DNA of 64,000 nucleotides from Spirochaetia bacterium UBA5763 (GCA_002418835.1 DIEX01000033.1:1-64000); one strand, 5' to 3'. Shown: positions 47,135-55,826, counted from the first letter of the stretch. Notes: generated by a model from the letters alone, not told the origin. A program made the numbers and translations.

Positions 47135-47572
47135 ATGAAACATGAAGAACAATTAATAACGGCTTTTAAAAGGCTGATCCATGTCCTCTCAACAGGGAAA
47201 AAAACGCCCTTCGTGTACGGCAACACCACACTCTATCGGGCCGAAGTACATATACTTGAGATAATAGGAAAGAGTGCAGGTATCACGGCCACCGATATCG
47301 TAAATGATATGGATATCACCAAGGGAGCGATTTCACAGATTATATCAAAGCTTCTTACAAAAGGCCTGATAGAGAGAACTTTTCAGGAAGATAACATGAA
47401 AAACCAGGCACTCTATCTGACAGATGAAGGGGGCCGGGTTTTACGTTATCATTCAGAACATGAACAGGAACTTAAAAAAAAGGTAATGGCTGAATTAAAA
47501 AAATGCAGGGCGGAAGATGTAGAAAAATTCACAGCAATAATAAATTTAATTACTGATTTCAGTAAGCGGTAA
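47135..47572 (+). CDS. MarR-family transcriptional regulator
   Basis: 145 residues with a winged HTH: EVHILEIIGKSAGITATDIV, DMDITKGAISQIISKLLTKG (recognition helix) and LIERTFQEDNMKNQALYLTD (wing). It should bind as a dimer to the palindromes at 47107-47129 and 47584-47606, repressing itself and the membrane protein downstream. No redox Cys is visible, so the ligand is unknown. Confidence 0.88.
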   Translation: MKHEEQLITAFKRLIHVLSTGKKTPFVYGNTTLYRAEVHILEIIGKSAGITATDIVNDMDITKGAISQIISKLLTKGLIERTFQEDNMKNQALYLTDEGGRVLRYHSEHEQELKKKVMAELKKCRAEDVEKFTAIINLITDFSKR

Positions 47573-47583
47573 TATTTTTATAC

Positions 47584-47606
47584 AATAGTTTAGTAGCTAA
47601 ACAATA
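47584..47606 (+). promoter_or_regulatory. Second MarR operator, before the DUF4386-like gene
   Basis: AATAGTTTAG-TAG-CTAAACAATA has the same layout as the operator at 47107 (arms around a TAG centre, near-identical outer bases). It lies about 20 bases upstream of the start of the membrane-protein gene. Confidence 0.65.
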
Positions 47607-47627
47607 TTAAAAATAAAGGAGCATAGT

Positions 47628-48338
47628 ATGTTTACAAAAAAACCGTTATTCAGTGCAGCAGGCATTATTGCAGTATCAGGAGGAGTTGTAATAATAGCAG
47701 GTGTTACGGCTTTAAAGTTCATTTTCGGGTATCCCGATATAATCAGGGCAGAGCCGGCTGTCATTCTCGAAAGACTTTATGGAAATATCAATACCGTGCC
47801 ATACCTGTATTATATCGGTGTCGGTGGTGCGGGTATCTGCATCCTCATGTTCTCGATTCTTTTTGAGAAAATACTGAATAATGCCGGTGAAGAAGTATGG
47901 TCTGCTCTCGGAAAGGTCTGCGGCATTATAACAGGGATACTGCTCTACGCGGGGATTATCCGCTACAGCATTCTCTTCCCCAGGCTTGCCGTGATGCGTC
48001 ATTCAGGAATGTACAACACCGAAACTATAGACCTGATTTTTAAATCGATGAACAGCTATATCGGCGACTCACTGGCTGAACATGTTCAATTTACATTTAC
48101 ATCATTCATGATGCTCTTTTTCGGCATCTCGATTATCCGTACAAAAATTATATCAAAGTGGATTGCAGTATTTGCTTTTATCACCATGGGGGTAATGATA
48201 ATCGGAAACCTCGAACAGTTCGGTGTAAAATTTGCGTTCATCTTCAACAGGACAGGGGCTAAGATGCTTGCGGCATGGCTCATCGTTACCGGTGCTGCAC
48301 TCCTTTTAAAGAAAGATACAGATGAAAAAGGCGCATAA
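47628..48338 (+). CDS. DUF4386-like membrane protein under MarR control
   Basis: 236 residues with six hydrophobic helices and the family-like segments YLYYIGVGGAGICIL and MNSYIGDSLAEHVQFTF. The family has no known function. AAAGGAG seven bases before the ATG supports the start, and the MarR palindrome lies just upstream. It is followed by an MBL-fold gene on the same strand, 77 bases away, behind its own strong ribosome-binding site. Confidence 0.75.
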   Translation: MFTKKPLFSAAGIIAVSGGVVIIAGVTALKFIFGYPDIIRAEPAVILERLYGNINTVPYLYYIGVGGAGICILMFSILFEKILNNAGEEVWSALGKVCGIITGILLYAGIIRYSILFPRLAVMRHSGMYNTETIDLIFKSMNSYIGDSLAEHVQFTFTSFMMLFFGISIIRTKIISKWIAVFAFITMGVMIIGNLEQFGVKFAFIFNRTGAKMLAAWLIVTGAALLLKKDTDEKGA

Positions 48339-48415
48339 AGAGAAATAAAACCAATAAACACAATGGCCGCTAAATGTATCAGTAATAACTCAAAATATTA
48401 AAAGGAGGTAAACAG

Positions 48416-49468
48416 ATGACACGGGAAATAAAGAAAAAACTTCTGACAGCAATCCCTGTTGCCCTGATCATAATTGTTTTAGCACAGGGAGCGATATTCT
48501 TCATTACACGTCAATGGAATCAGAAATCAGAAAATACAAGGATCATCCAGGTGATCGCTGATTCAAGAAATTTTTTTAATGCTTCACTTTCAAAAAAAGG
48601 GGGGACTCGTGTGACAGTTCTGCTCGAAAACTATCGCGATGGCGAAGTTGCCGGTATTAATGCAGATCATGGTATCAGTCTTCTGGCTGAAAGAGATGGC
48701 AAATCATATATCTTTGATCTCGGTGAATCAGACATTACCCTTGCCAATGCCGAAGTACTTGGAATAGATATTTCAAAAGCTGATTCTGTATTTATATCGC
48801 ATGGACATATTGACCACGGAGGAGCCCTGCCTTCATTTCTTGAGAGAAACCGCACTGCTCCTGTTTATTTAAGCATACATGCACCTGAAAATCACTATCG
48901 CCTGCTTTTCGGTTTATACAAGGTAAACACCGGTCTTACAAAAAATGCCCCGGATCTTTTTACAAAATATCAGAATAGATTCAGGTTTATTTCCAGTGAT
49001 TCGATGTTGACTAAGGATATTTATGCAGTAACCGGAATAAGCGGCAATTATAAAAAACCATCTGCCAACAGCGGAGTTGTCAAACAGGACTCTAATGGAA
49101 ACATCACTGATGATGATTTTTCACATGAAACCGCTTATGTAATAAAGGACAATGATGGTTTGATTGTTTATTCAGGGTGTAACCATAACGGGCTACTAAA
49201 TACCCTGCAGACAGTTACTGAACGATTTCCGGATACTCGCATTAAAGCTGTGCTGGGAGGATTTCACTTAATGAACCCTCTTACCTGTAAAATGGAAGAG
49301 CCCGAAGATGAAGTCAGAAAATTAGCTGAAGAACTGAATAAAAACTATCCCTCCACTCTGATTTATACAGGTCACTGCACCGGTGTGAAAGGATATCTGA
49401 TTCTTAAATCAATCCTTTGTGACAGGATAGAATACTTCACTTCCGGGAGCAGGTTTATTATTGATTAG
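48416..49468 (+). CDS. Membrane-anchored MBL-fold hydrolase of the COG1237 type
   Basis: 350 residues. One N-terminal helix (about 9-30) anchors it. The metal motif is SHGHIDHGGAL, with further ligands in YSGCNHNGLLN, LGGFHLMNP and YTGHCTGVKG. This pattern fits the COG1237 group, which includes the archaeal dihydropterin/RFA-P synthase-like proteins, though a role in pterin synthesis is unlikely for an exported form. AAAGGAGGT precedes the ATG. A hairpin terminator follows. Confidence 0.85.
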   Translation: MTREIKKKLLTAIPVALIIIVLAQGAIFFITRQWNQKSENTRIIQVIADSRNFFNASLSKKGGTRVTVLLENYRDGEVAGINADHGISLLAERDGKSYIFDLGESDITLANAEVLGIDISKADSVFISHGHIDHGGALPSFLERNRTAPVYLSIHAPENHYRLLFGLYKVNTGLTKNAPDLFTKYQNRFRFISSDSMLTKDIYAVTGISGNYKKPSANSGVVKQDSNGNITDDDFSHETAYVIKDNDGLIVYSGCNHNGLLNTLQTVTERFPDTRIKAVLGGFHLMNPLTCKMEEPEDEVRKLAEELNKNYPSTLIYTGHCTGVKGYLILKSILCDRIEYFTSGSRFIID

Positions 49469-49511
49469 TATAATACCGGTAATTCTTAAAGCATTCAGAT
49501 TTTCATTTAAA

Positions 49512-49545
49512 CAGCAGAGTCGAAATAAGTACTCTGCTGCTTTAT
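49512..49545 (+). terminator. Intrinsic terminator of the MarR/DUF4386/MBL unit
   Basis: Perfect nine-base stem CAGCAGAGT / ACTCTGCTG with a 10-base loop, followed by CTTTATT. It lies 45 bases after the MBL gene stop. Confidence 0.75.
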
Positions 49546-49590
49546 TAAATCTGTAATAAAAAATCCAGGGGAAAAAAATCATAAGAGATC

Positions 49591-50322
49591 TTACGCCTGG
49601 CTTTTTACCGCTGTTATATAGATCATCCTGTTAATCACTTCTGAGGATACCACATCAAATCCTGCGGCAGTGAGCATCCCCTTCATTTCATCACCGGAGA
49701 TCCGGAGTTTTTTATACGCGCTTATCTTCTGCGTCCATCTGCCGTTATCCTTTTCATGCAGAAGGTCATGAACCATTACATGGTTATCAAAGTACTCAAG
49801 GAAACAGGTGAGTATTCTGTTTTCATCCGATTTTACAGGGAGAAACCTTTCAACTCCTGCAAGGGGAATCGTGAGGTCTCGGAAAGAGATAATAAACCGC
49901 CCCTTTTCATTCAGCGCGTTACAGCTCTTCTGTAAAATCAGTTCAACATCAGATAAATTGTTGAGATGCGTAATTGTGTCCCCCATGCAGATGATAAGAT
50001 CAGGTTTAACAGATAAATGTTTTTCAAAGTCCATGAAATCTGTTTCCACTATTATAACATTTCCTTTATGAATCCTTGATCTGAATTCATTAAGAAGCTG
50101 TTTGTTGAAATCAAAAGCAACAACACTATACCCAAGGTGTGCCAGGGCCATTGAATGCACCCCGTTGCCGCATCCGAAATCAACGGCGGTTTTACCCTTC
50201 CCGTCTCCTGTACTATGTGAGGTAAAAAAACTTAAATTACCTGAAACAAGTGTTTCATAGTCGCCGATCATCCAGGAATAAAAATTTCCAAGGTGGCTGT
50301 CATAGTGTTCCTTGACATTCAT
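49591..50322 (-). CDS. Class I SAM-dependent methyltransferase
   Basis: 243 residues: SAM-binding motif I is AVDFGCGNGVHSMALAHLGY, motif II VVAFDFNKQLL, then DLIICMGDTITHL and FIISFRDLTIPL. The substrate is unknown. AGAGGAAA precedes the ATG. It follows the MarR gene on the same strand, so it may belong to the DUF169-MarR unit. Confidence 0.87.
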   Translation of the reverse strand: MNVKEHYDSHLGNFYSWMIGDYETLVSGNLSFFTSHSTGDGKGKTAVDFGCGNGVHSMALAHLGYSVVAFDFNKQLLNEFRSRIHKGNVIIVETDFMDFEKHLSVKPDLIICMGDTITHLNNLSDVELILQKSCNALNEKGRFIISFRDLTIPLAGVERFLPVKSDENRILTCFLEYFDNHVMVHDLLHEKDNGRWTQKISAYKKLRISGDEMKGMLTAAGFDVVSSEVINRMIYITAVKSQA

Positions 50323-50357
50323 AACTGTTTCCTCTTTATAGATTGCATATTATAACT

Positions 50358-50801
50358 TCAATCATTCTCACCCAGAAGGATGCGGAGTCTCTTAAGCTGA
50401 CTTACAAGCTCGTCTCTCTCCTTTAATCCGAATTTTTTCATTACCCCGTTAAGATTATTCTTAACATTTCCGGTTATCTCATCTTTATATTTCTCAGCCT
50501 TCTTAGTTATATAAATCAGTGTTGTTCTGGCATCTTCCGGGTCATTTTTTTTATCCACCCACCCGTACCGCTCGAGGTTGCTGATTATCTTTGATGTAGT
50601 ATGCTTATCACGCAGTGTAAGCTGTACGATTTCACTCTGCTTCAGCGGTTTCTCTGAAAACCAGAGAATTGCAAGTATTGTCCACTGCTCCGGAGTAAGG
50701 TTATAGCCTGTAAGTACCTTCTGCAACTCCCGCCTCATAAGCAGGTGAGCCTGATAAAGGTTAAATCCCAGTGCGTCATTGAGAAATTCAGGTATCTCCA
50801 T
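50358..50801 (-). CDS. MarR-family transcriptional regulator
   Basis: 147 residues: LTPEQWTILAILWFSEKPLK, TLRDKHTTSKIISNLERYG (recognition helix) and DPEDARTTLIYITKKAEKY (wing). It lies four bases after the DUF169 gene. The paired inverted repeats before that gene (51578-51626) are its probable operators, giving autoregulation of the operon. Confidence 0.88.
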   Translation of the reverse strand: MEIPEFLNDALGFNLYQAHLLMRRELQKVLTGYNLTPEQWTILAILWFSEKPLKQSEIVQLTLRDKHTTSKIISNLERYGWVDKKNDPEDARTTLIYITKKAEKYKDEITGNVKNNLNGVMKKFGLKERDELVSQLKRLRILLGEND

Positions 50802-50805
50802 TGTT

Positions 50806-51564
50806 CTACCTTTCTGCTCCTTCTCTTATGTTCCTCTCAAGAATTCTTTTCCATTGCGTTGTATTAAAAAAACATTCATCAATATAACTGCAGATCTCTT
50901 CAAAAAGCTCAACAGGCATTGATAGAGTCATAAGGTCTTTCGGCAGCCTGAGCCTAGCTGATATGTCATTCATGCCGATTACAGCTTTATATTTATTTTC
51001 AGAGCGGTACTTAAGCGGCAGGGTAACAGCTGCGGCACAGGCTGATGCGAAACGGGTTACAATTCTGTCATCACTGAGCGGAGAGTTAAAATATACAAGG
51101 TACGTCAGGGCGCTCAGCTGGTCAGCGTTTACAAAGAAGATCACAACTTCCGGTTTTTCACCTTCTGCAAAATTTTCAAGCGGTTTAAGCACAGTGACAT
51201 CAGTGACCGGTTCTTTAAAGCGGAGAGATTCAAGATACTTTTTTACTTCCGCAGGGTCCTTTACAAATTTTTCACATTCACGCGTTTCAAGGCCATCAGA
51301 GAGATAATACTCAATCCCTTCGAATATCCACTCCGAGTATCCGAAATAGAAAGCTGAACAGTTCCACCCTGTTGAATCTGCATCCACTGAAACAGTCTTC
51401 CCCTTTGCAGCGGAGAGAACAAGCGGCATAATACATCCGTTCCCCTTCTCTTTAAAACGTAGAGAATCAGCCGGCCTCTCTTTGCTGTAATAGAGTCCCA
51501 CGGGGTAATACTCCATACCCAGCCTTCCCCTGATTTTTTTTGCAATATCTGTTATGTTATTCAT
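50806..51564 (-). CDS. DUF169-family protein
   Basis: 252 residues from the ATG at 51564, behind GGGGGAAG. A frame opening 84 bases upstream overlaps the operators and is rejected. Motifs typical of DUF169: YYPVGLYYSKERP, GCIMPLVLSAAKGKTVSV, WNCSAFYFGY and VVIFFVNADQLSALTYL. These proteins occur widely in anaerobes and archaea and have no assigned reaction. The Cys residues in KGNGCIMP and GWNC may matter. First gene of a DUF169-MarR-methyltransferase unit. Confidence 0.82.
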   Translation of the reverse strand: MNNITDIAKKIRGRLGMEYYPVGLYYSKERPADSLRFKEKGNGCIMPLVLSAAKGKTVSVDADSTGWNCSAFYFGYSEWIFEGIEYYLSDGLETRECEKFVKDPAEVKKYLESLRFKEPVTDVTVLKPLENFAEGEKPEVVIFFVNADQLSALTYLVYFNSPLSDDRIVTRFASACAAAVTLPLKYRSENKYKAVIGMNDISARLRLPKDLMTLSMPVELFEEICSYIDECFFNTTQWKRILERNIREGAER

Positions 51565-51577
51565 ATTCTTCCCCCTA

Positions 51578-51626
51578 TAGTTGCACCGACAACCATTTAT
51601 AATAATATTAGTTGCAGCGGCAACTA
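51578..51626 (-). promoter_or_regulatory. Paired MarR-type operators upstream of the DUF169 gene
   Basis: Two inverted repeats share the half-site TAGTTG: TAGTTG-CACCGA-CAACCA (51578-51595, one mismatch) and TAGTTGC-AGCG-GCAACTA (51609-51626, perfect 7-base arms). Their centres are 31 bases apart, three helical turns, as for co-operative dimer binding. The MarR encoded two genes downstream is the likely ligand. Confidence 0.7.
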
Positions 51627-51680
51627 TTTTTTCTTTTTTATTAAACACAATAAACTCCGGAACTTTCCATCATTTTTCAC

Positions 51681-52460
51681 TTGATTCCCATGATAATGCA
51701 AAATATACTCCGTAACAGAATGAATAATTACAGCTCAGTTGAGTCACTGCATATTGACTCCCTTAACGACAGTCTCACAAGGCATTTTCATGAGAGATTC
51801 TCTGTGACAGTTATTTACAGTGGAGAGTGCAGCCTCCTTGTGGATGAAAGGCTCTACCCTCTCCAGGGGGGCGAAATTATCCTTATGCCTGCATACATAC
51901 CCCACGCCTGTGTCCCGGCGCAGGGATCTGATGTTTCATACAGGGTATTCATGCTGCCAGATGATGTGATGGACGGCTTCGCCATACCAGAAGAGCCATA
52001 CATAATCAAAAGCTCCGGATACACAGGACCGGAAACGGTTCTTACCCGGGATGATGACAGTTTAATACAGACTGTTTCCGGCTTTCTGTCTGATACCGGC
52101 AGGGGCAATGCTGTTACAGTCAGCACTTCCTGCCGGAAACTCCCTCCTGCTGTGATGAAAAAAATAGCCGATCACATAAACACTGAATGGCAGAGGGATA
52201 TACCCCTTGATGAACTCTCAGAAGTCTCCGGCCTGAGCAAATACTATCTTGTGGAAAAATTCAGAAAGTCCTTCGGCATGACTCCACATGCCTATTCTCT
52301 AAACACAAGAATCAACAGGGCCAGGGAACTCCTTAAATCAGGCACCCACCTTGCGGAGATATCACTTGAACTTGGATTTTATGATCAGAGTCATTTCAGC
52401 AATACCTTTGTAAAATATACAGGGATTACACCACAAAAATATAGGAAAAAATTCCTGTAA
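51681..52460 (+). CDS. AraC-family regulator with N-terminal cupin
   Basis: Up to 259 residues from a TTG at 51681 (ATGs at 51690 and 51696 are alternatives, and no ribosome-binding site decides). The N-terminal cupin has HFHERFSVTVIYSGE and GGEIILMPAYIPHAC. The two C-terminal HTH motifs are PLDELSEVSGLSKYYLVEKF and LAEISLELGFYDQSHFSNTF. Divergent from the DUF169 unit and upstream of DUF2000 and cupin genes, which it may regulate. Confidence 0.88.
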   Translation: MIPMIMQNILRNRMNNYSSVESLHIDSLNDSLTRHFHERFSVTVIYSGECSLLVDERLYPLQGGEIILMPAYIPHACVPAQGSDVSYRVFMLPDDVMDGFAIPEEPYIIKSSGYTGPETVLTRDDDSLIQTVSGFLSDTGRGNAVTVSTSCRKLPPAVMKKIADHINTEWQRDIPLDELSEVSGLSKYYLVEKFRKSFGMTPHAYSLNTRINRARELLKSGTHLAEISLELGFYDQSHFSNTFVKYTGITPQKYRKKFL

Positions 52461-52535
52461 CCGCAATTATTTCCAATACAAACTTACCCGGGGTCGTTAC
52501 TATTTAATGATTAAAATTTTGTAAAAAGGACAGAA

Positions 52536-52934
52536 ATGAAAATTGTAATTGTGCTGGATGAAAAACTCCCCGCAGGTATTATGGCAAATACGTCAGCAGC
52601 TCTTGCAATGAGCTGTTGCCGTAAAATTCCGGGAATAATCGGAAAAGATGTAACTGACGCTGATATGAATATTCACCCCGGCCTCCTCACTATGCCGGTT
52701 CCTGTACTCTCTTCAAATGCTGAACAACTCGGAGAGATAAAGAGAACCGCATCAGATGCAGGACTGGATGTAATCGGCTTCACAGATATTGCCGCGCGTT
52801 CCAGGTCCTATGATTCATATATTGAATCCATGGCCTCTTCAGGTTCAGCTGATCTGAAATACCTGGGTCTCTGCATTTTCGGCGACACAGGTAAAGTGAG
52901 AAGTATAACAGGGGCTCTCCCCCTGGTAAAATAG
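52536..52934 (+). CDS. DUF2000-family protein
   Basis: 132 residues: KIVIVLDEKLPAGIMANTSA, the characteristic start of DUF2000, then MPVPVLSS and CIFGDTGKVRSITG. The family's fold resembles peptidyl-tRNA hydrolase 2, with no proven activity. AAGGAC precedes the ATG. It is followed at 13 bases by a cupin gene. Confidence 0.8.
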   Translation: MKIVIVLDEKLPAGIMANTSAALAMSCCRKIPGIIGKDVTDADMNIHPGLLTMPVPVLSSNAEQLGEIKRTASDAGLDVIGFTDIAARSRSYDSYIESMASSGSADLKYLGLCIFGDTGKVRSITGALPLVK

Positions 52935-52947
52935 AAGGAGTATGCTT

Positions 52948-53274
52948 ATGTTTTCCAAAAAGAATAACGCAACATACAGGGATATGCTCCCCGGTATAAA
53001 GATGAGGACAGCCTCTTACGGCGACAAAACTCTTATGAGTGAATTTCTCCTTGAGAAGGGTTCATCACTCCCTCCACACAGCCATGTACACGAACAGATC
53101 GGATACCTTATATCAGGGAAAATTATCCTTAAAATCGGCGGAGAGAGTTTTGAAACCCTGCCGGGTGACAGCTGGTGCGTAAAGTCAGGTGTTGATCACT
53201 CAGCCGAAGCCATTGAGGATTCTGTTGCAGTTGAAGCATTCTCCCCTGTGCGTGAAGATTACCTGCCGAAATAG
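52948..53274 (+). CDS. Small cupin-domain protein
   Basis: 108 residues from the ATG at 52948, eight bases after GAAGGAG (the ATG at 52942 is too close to it). Single cupin barrel: PPHSHVHEQIGYLISGK (motif 1 with His, His, Glu ligands) and LPGDSWCVKSGVDHSAEA (motif 2). A metal-binding protein, enzyme or sensor, of unknown substrate. It shares an operon with AraC and DUF2000. Confidence 0.85.
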   Translation: MFSKKNNATYRDMLPGIKMRTASYGDKTLMSEFLLEKGSSLPPHSHVHEQIGYLISGKIILKIGGESFETLPGDSWCVKSGVDHSAEAIEDSVAVEAFSPVREDYLPK

Positions 53275-53286
53275 CTCAGGTAATCT

Positions 53287-53544
53287 TCACAGGTCTGTTA
53301 AATATTTTTTTACTGCTGAAAAATTATATTTAACATGAAACATACCTGTAATAACAAAAATTGTTGCGCAGATATTATGTATCAGCATTGCAATGTGTTT
53401 CCCGTGGTTTAAAACCGGATCATCATATATGTGCATCATTATACCTGAAGGTATAAGGAGTATAAACATAAAGAACATTATCAAAGATGTCCTTCTGCGC
53501 ACAATATATGTTTTGCTTTTTTCCCCGTTTTCTATTTTATTCAT
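53287..53544 (-). CDS. DUF4405-like membrane protein, possible cytochrome b-type partner of a ferredoxin
   Basis: 85 residues from the ATG at 53544 (an ATG six codons upstream is possible). Two hydrophobic helices: RRTSLIMFFMFILLIPSGIM and HIAMLIHNICATIFVITGMF followed by HVKYNF. His residues in MMHIYDD, GKHIAMLIH and FHVKY match the haem/quinone-type His pattern of DUF4405. It overlaps the ferredoxin gene upstream by a few bases, so the pair is co-translated and probably acts in membrane electron transfer. Confidence 0.75.
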   Translation of the reverse strand: MNKIENGEKSKTYIVRRRTSLIMFFMFILLIPSGIMMHIYDDPVLNHGKHIAMLIHNICATIFVITGMFHVKYNFSAVKKYLTDL

Positions 53545-53815
53545 TTTTTCCGCCCGCCTCATTTTTAATAATTCGTGAAAGAGCCCCGCTTTTGCAGATA
53601 CTCACACACATCCCGCATCCTATACAATCTTTACCCTTTCTTATCAGTACATGCTTATGTACCAGGATATTCATTTTCACAAAAACATTCTCAGGGCATA
53701 CATCAATACAGTTCCAGCATGCCTTGCATTTCGAGGAATTAAATTTTATAAAAGCAGTTTCACTTTTTCTGCTTTTTACCCTGGTCGAGGATTGAATACT
53801 CTTCACCCATTCCAT
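53537..53815 (-). CDS. Two [4Fe-4S] ferredoxin-type protein
   Basis: 92 residues with two cluster motifs: CKACWNCIDVCPENV and CIGCGMCVSICKSGA. The second lacks the Pro after the last Cys, which can shift potential. The N-terminus is basic and polar. It is the first gene of a pair with the DUF4405 protein and probably passes electrons to or from it. Confidence 0.88.
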   Translation of the reverse strand: MEWVKSIQSSTRVKSRKSETAFIKFNSSKCKACWNCIDVCPENVFVKMNILVHKHVLIRKGKDCIGCGMCVSICKSGALSRIIKNEAGGKNE

Positions 53816-53981
53816 AATGTTAACGTAACCTCATTTTTCATTAGAGTTTAATATACCAAATAACGAATCATTTAAATAATGTCATCGCAAACGACTAACA
53901 GGGAGTGAAGTAATTTAATCGTTAGTTGATATAATGCAGTTTAAGAATAGCAGTGACAGGGGTAACTGTCATTAACATATG

Positions 53982-54563
53982 TTAACGGGGTTCTTTTTTT
54001 GCGATGCGGGATCTGATCCTGCTCAGCGACACAGGTGTTATACCGAGATACGATGCTATGTAGTGATGCGGGACTCTCTCAATAATTTCCGGATTATCTT
54101 TAAGAAGTTTTTCATACCTCTCTTCAGGCGAATTAAGAATAAAAGAGGTATATAGATCTGTGTAATATAAAAGCCGCTGCTGAAGAAAATTAATCAGAAA
54201 TTTTTCCATCCCGGGAAAACGCTCTATAATTTTTTTGAAGTCGCTGAGCCTAACAACTGCCACCTCACTATCTTCAATACTCTCCAGGTATATTCTTCCC
54301 GGTTTACCGGTGAATGCGCTCTCCATGGACGCCACCATCTGCTTTTCGAAAAAAAACTGAACAGTAACCTCTCTGCCGTCCTCCTTTATGACATAGAGCC
54401 GCAGGCATCCTTTTGACACGATGTAGAGATATTTCGATACATAGCCCTCTTCAAGGAGTGTTGTCTTTTCAGGGATTTTCCTGAATTTGAATAGATCCTT
54501 TATCTCCGGCCAGTAATCCCGGAGTTCAGGTATTGCTGCTGTTACTCTGTCTTTCAGATCCAT
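53982..54563 (-). CDS. Crp/Fnr-family regulator
   Basis: 193 residues from the ATG at 54563 (MDLKDRVTAAIPEL). ATG 54581 and TTG 54608 are alternatives and the choice is not firm. The cyclic-nucleotide-binding fold is seen in LEEGYVSKYLYIVSKGCLR and YVIKEDGREVTVQF. The C-terminal HTH is VPHHYIASYLGITPVSLSRI. There is no Cys cluster, so it is not an oxygen-sensing Fnr. Target genes unknown, and the adjacent ferredoxin pair is a candidate. Confidence 0.85.
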   Translation of the reverse strand: MDLKDRVTAAIPELRDYWPEIKDLFKFRKIPEKTTLLEEGYVSKYLYIVSKGCLRLYVIKEDGREVTVQFFFEKQMVASMESAFTGKPGRIYLESIEDSEVAVVRLSDFKKIIERFPGMEKFLINFLQQRLLYYTDLYTSFILNSPEERYEKLLKDNPEIIERVPHHYIASYLGITPVSLSRIRSRIAKKEPR

Positions 54564-54679
54564 AATATTCTCTGTTTCCATCCTACCCCACGGATTAATC
54601 TTTGACAATAAAATTTCATTTAAAAATAATAGGCATTGATTAAATACATTTTTTCAATAAAATCGCAGGGATACATAAT

Positions 54680-54982
54680 CTGGCTGATGAATTTACTAAC
54701 CGCGTGATTGAAATTATCAGGGGCATTCCGCAGGGGAGAGTCTTGACCTACGGCCTCGTTGCCGCAATGGCAGGTAATCCGCGCGCTGCCAGGCAGGTAG
54801 CAAGGATACTGCACTCCTCAAGCAGAAAACATGGCCTGCCGTGGCACAGGGTAATTAACAGCAGGGGGACTATATCACTGCCTCGCGGTAATGGTTATGA
54901 GGAGCAGAAGGAGATGCTCCTCTCAGAGGGGATTGTTTTCCGTCATGATGATACAATAAATTTAAAAGAATATTTATTATGA
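54680..54982 (+). CDS. Alkyltransferase-like (ATL) DNA-repair protein
   Basis: About 100 residues. The frame is open before the GTG at 54704, and family members begin with a segment like DEFTNRVIEIIRGIPQG, so I place the start at the CTG at 54680, behind AGGGA. The MGMT active-site PCHRV is PWHRVIN: the alkyl-accepting Cys is Trp, the hallmark of ATL proteins, which flag O6-alkylguanine for nucleotide-excision repair. The Arg finger region NPRAARQVARIL is kept. Confidence 0.85.
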   Translation: MADEFTNRVIEIIRGIPQGRVLTYGLVAAMAGNPRAARQVARILHSSSRKHGLPWHRVINSRGTISLPRGNGYEEQKEMLLSEGIVFRHDDTINLKEYLL

Positions 54983-54992
54983 CATTGCCTTC

Positions 54993-55021
54993 TTGACATT
55001 CTAAATCAATTATCAGATAAT
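54993..55021 (+). promoter_or_regulatory. Promoter giving a leaderless araC-type mRNA
   Basis: -35 TTGACA (54993-54998), 17-base spacer, -10 GATAAT (55016-55021). The ATG of the regulator begins at 55028, seven bases after the -10, so the start codon coincides with the expected transcription start. No Shine-Dalgarno sequence exists. Confidence 0.7.
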
Positions 55022-55027
55022 ATATCT

Positions 55028-55798
55028 ATGGATAAAGGCGAAACAACATATCGCGAATTTTTACCCCACCCCGGCTTAAGCGAATATATAAAATGCTTCT
55101 GGCATACTTATACGGCTCCAGGGATAAACAATGAATACGACATACTCCCTGACGGCTACTTTGACATGATCTTTTCAATGAAGAATTACAGAGTAACGGA
55201 TATCTCCATGACAGGTATCTGGGATCAGATGATCACTGTTGCTCTTCAAGGGGGGACAGGGATGTTCGGAGTCAGGTTTAAACCGGCGGCATTGACCGGA
55301 TTATTAAAAATAAATGTCAGCGAAATGCTGAACAGAACCGCAGATATAGATCTCAAAGAATTCAGTCTCGAAACTTCACTTATTACTGACAGCCTGTCCG
55401 GAGGTAATCTCAATATACTCATAGATCATCTTAACAGGCGGTTTCTGTCACAGCTAAGCAATTCCGGCGACAGCAGAATAAAAGCTTTTTTCGAACTTGT
55501 GGACCGGTCTTCCGGCACTGAACCGGTGGAAAGTATATGCAGAGAGATCGGGCTCAGCACAAGGCAGGTTTGCCGTAAAGTCACAGGTCTACTCGGAATA
55601 GGCGCAAAGGAGTATTCCGGAATTACACGTTTCAGGGAGAACCTTGCAAGTATTGCTGAGGGCAAAGGTTACGACGGGTTTTATGACCAGTCCCACCTTA
55701 TAAAAAATTTTAAAAAATATACAGGGATGACCCCCGGGCAACTGAATCCCGCAAACAATGTCCGAATTTTACAATACAGCCGCAAAGACCTCCTTTAA
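55028..55798 (+). CDS. AraC-family regulator with DUF6597-type N-terminus
   Basis: 256 residues. N-terminal part FLPHPGLSEYIKCFWHTYT and DILPDGYFDMIFSM is typical of the DUF6597 sensor domain. The C-terminal HTH pair is CREIGLSTRQVCRKVTGLLG and YDGFYDQSHLIKNFKKYTG. Translation appears leaderless. The glyoxalase-like gene follows after 28 bases on the same strand and is its likely target. Confidence 0.87.
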   Translation: MDKGETTYREFLPHPGLSEYIKCFWHTYTAPGINNEYDILPDGYFDMIFSMKNYRVTDISMTGIWDQMITVALQGGTGMFGVRFKPAALTGLLKINVSEMLNRTADIDLKEFSLETSLITDSLSGGNLNILIDHLNRRFLSQLSNSGDSRIKAFFELVDRSSGTEPVESICREIGLSTRQVCRKVTGLLGIGAKEYSGITRFRENLASIAEGKGYDGFYDQSHLIKNFKKYTGMTPGQLNPANNVRILQYSRKDLL

Positions 55799-55826
55799 AA
55801 ATAAAACAACACACAGGAGGCATATA

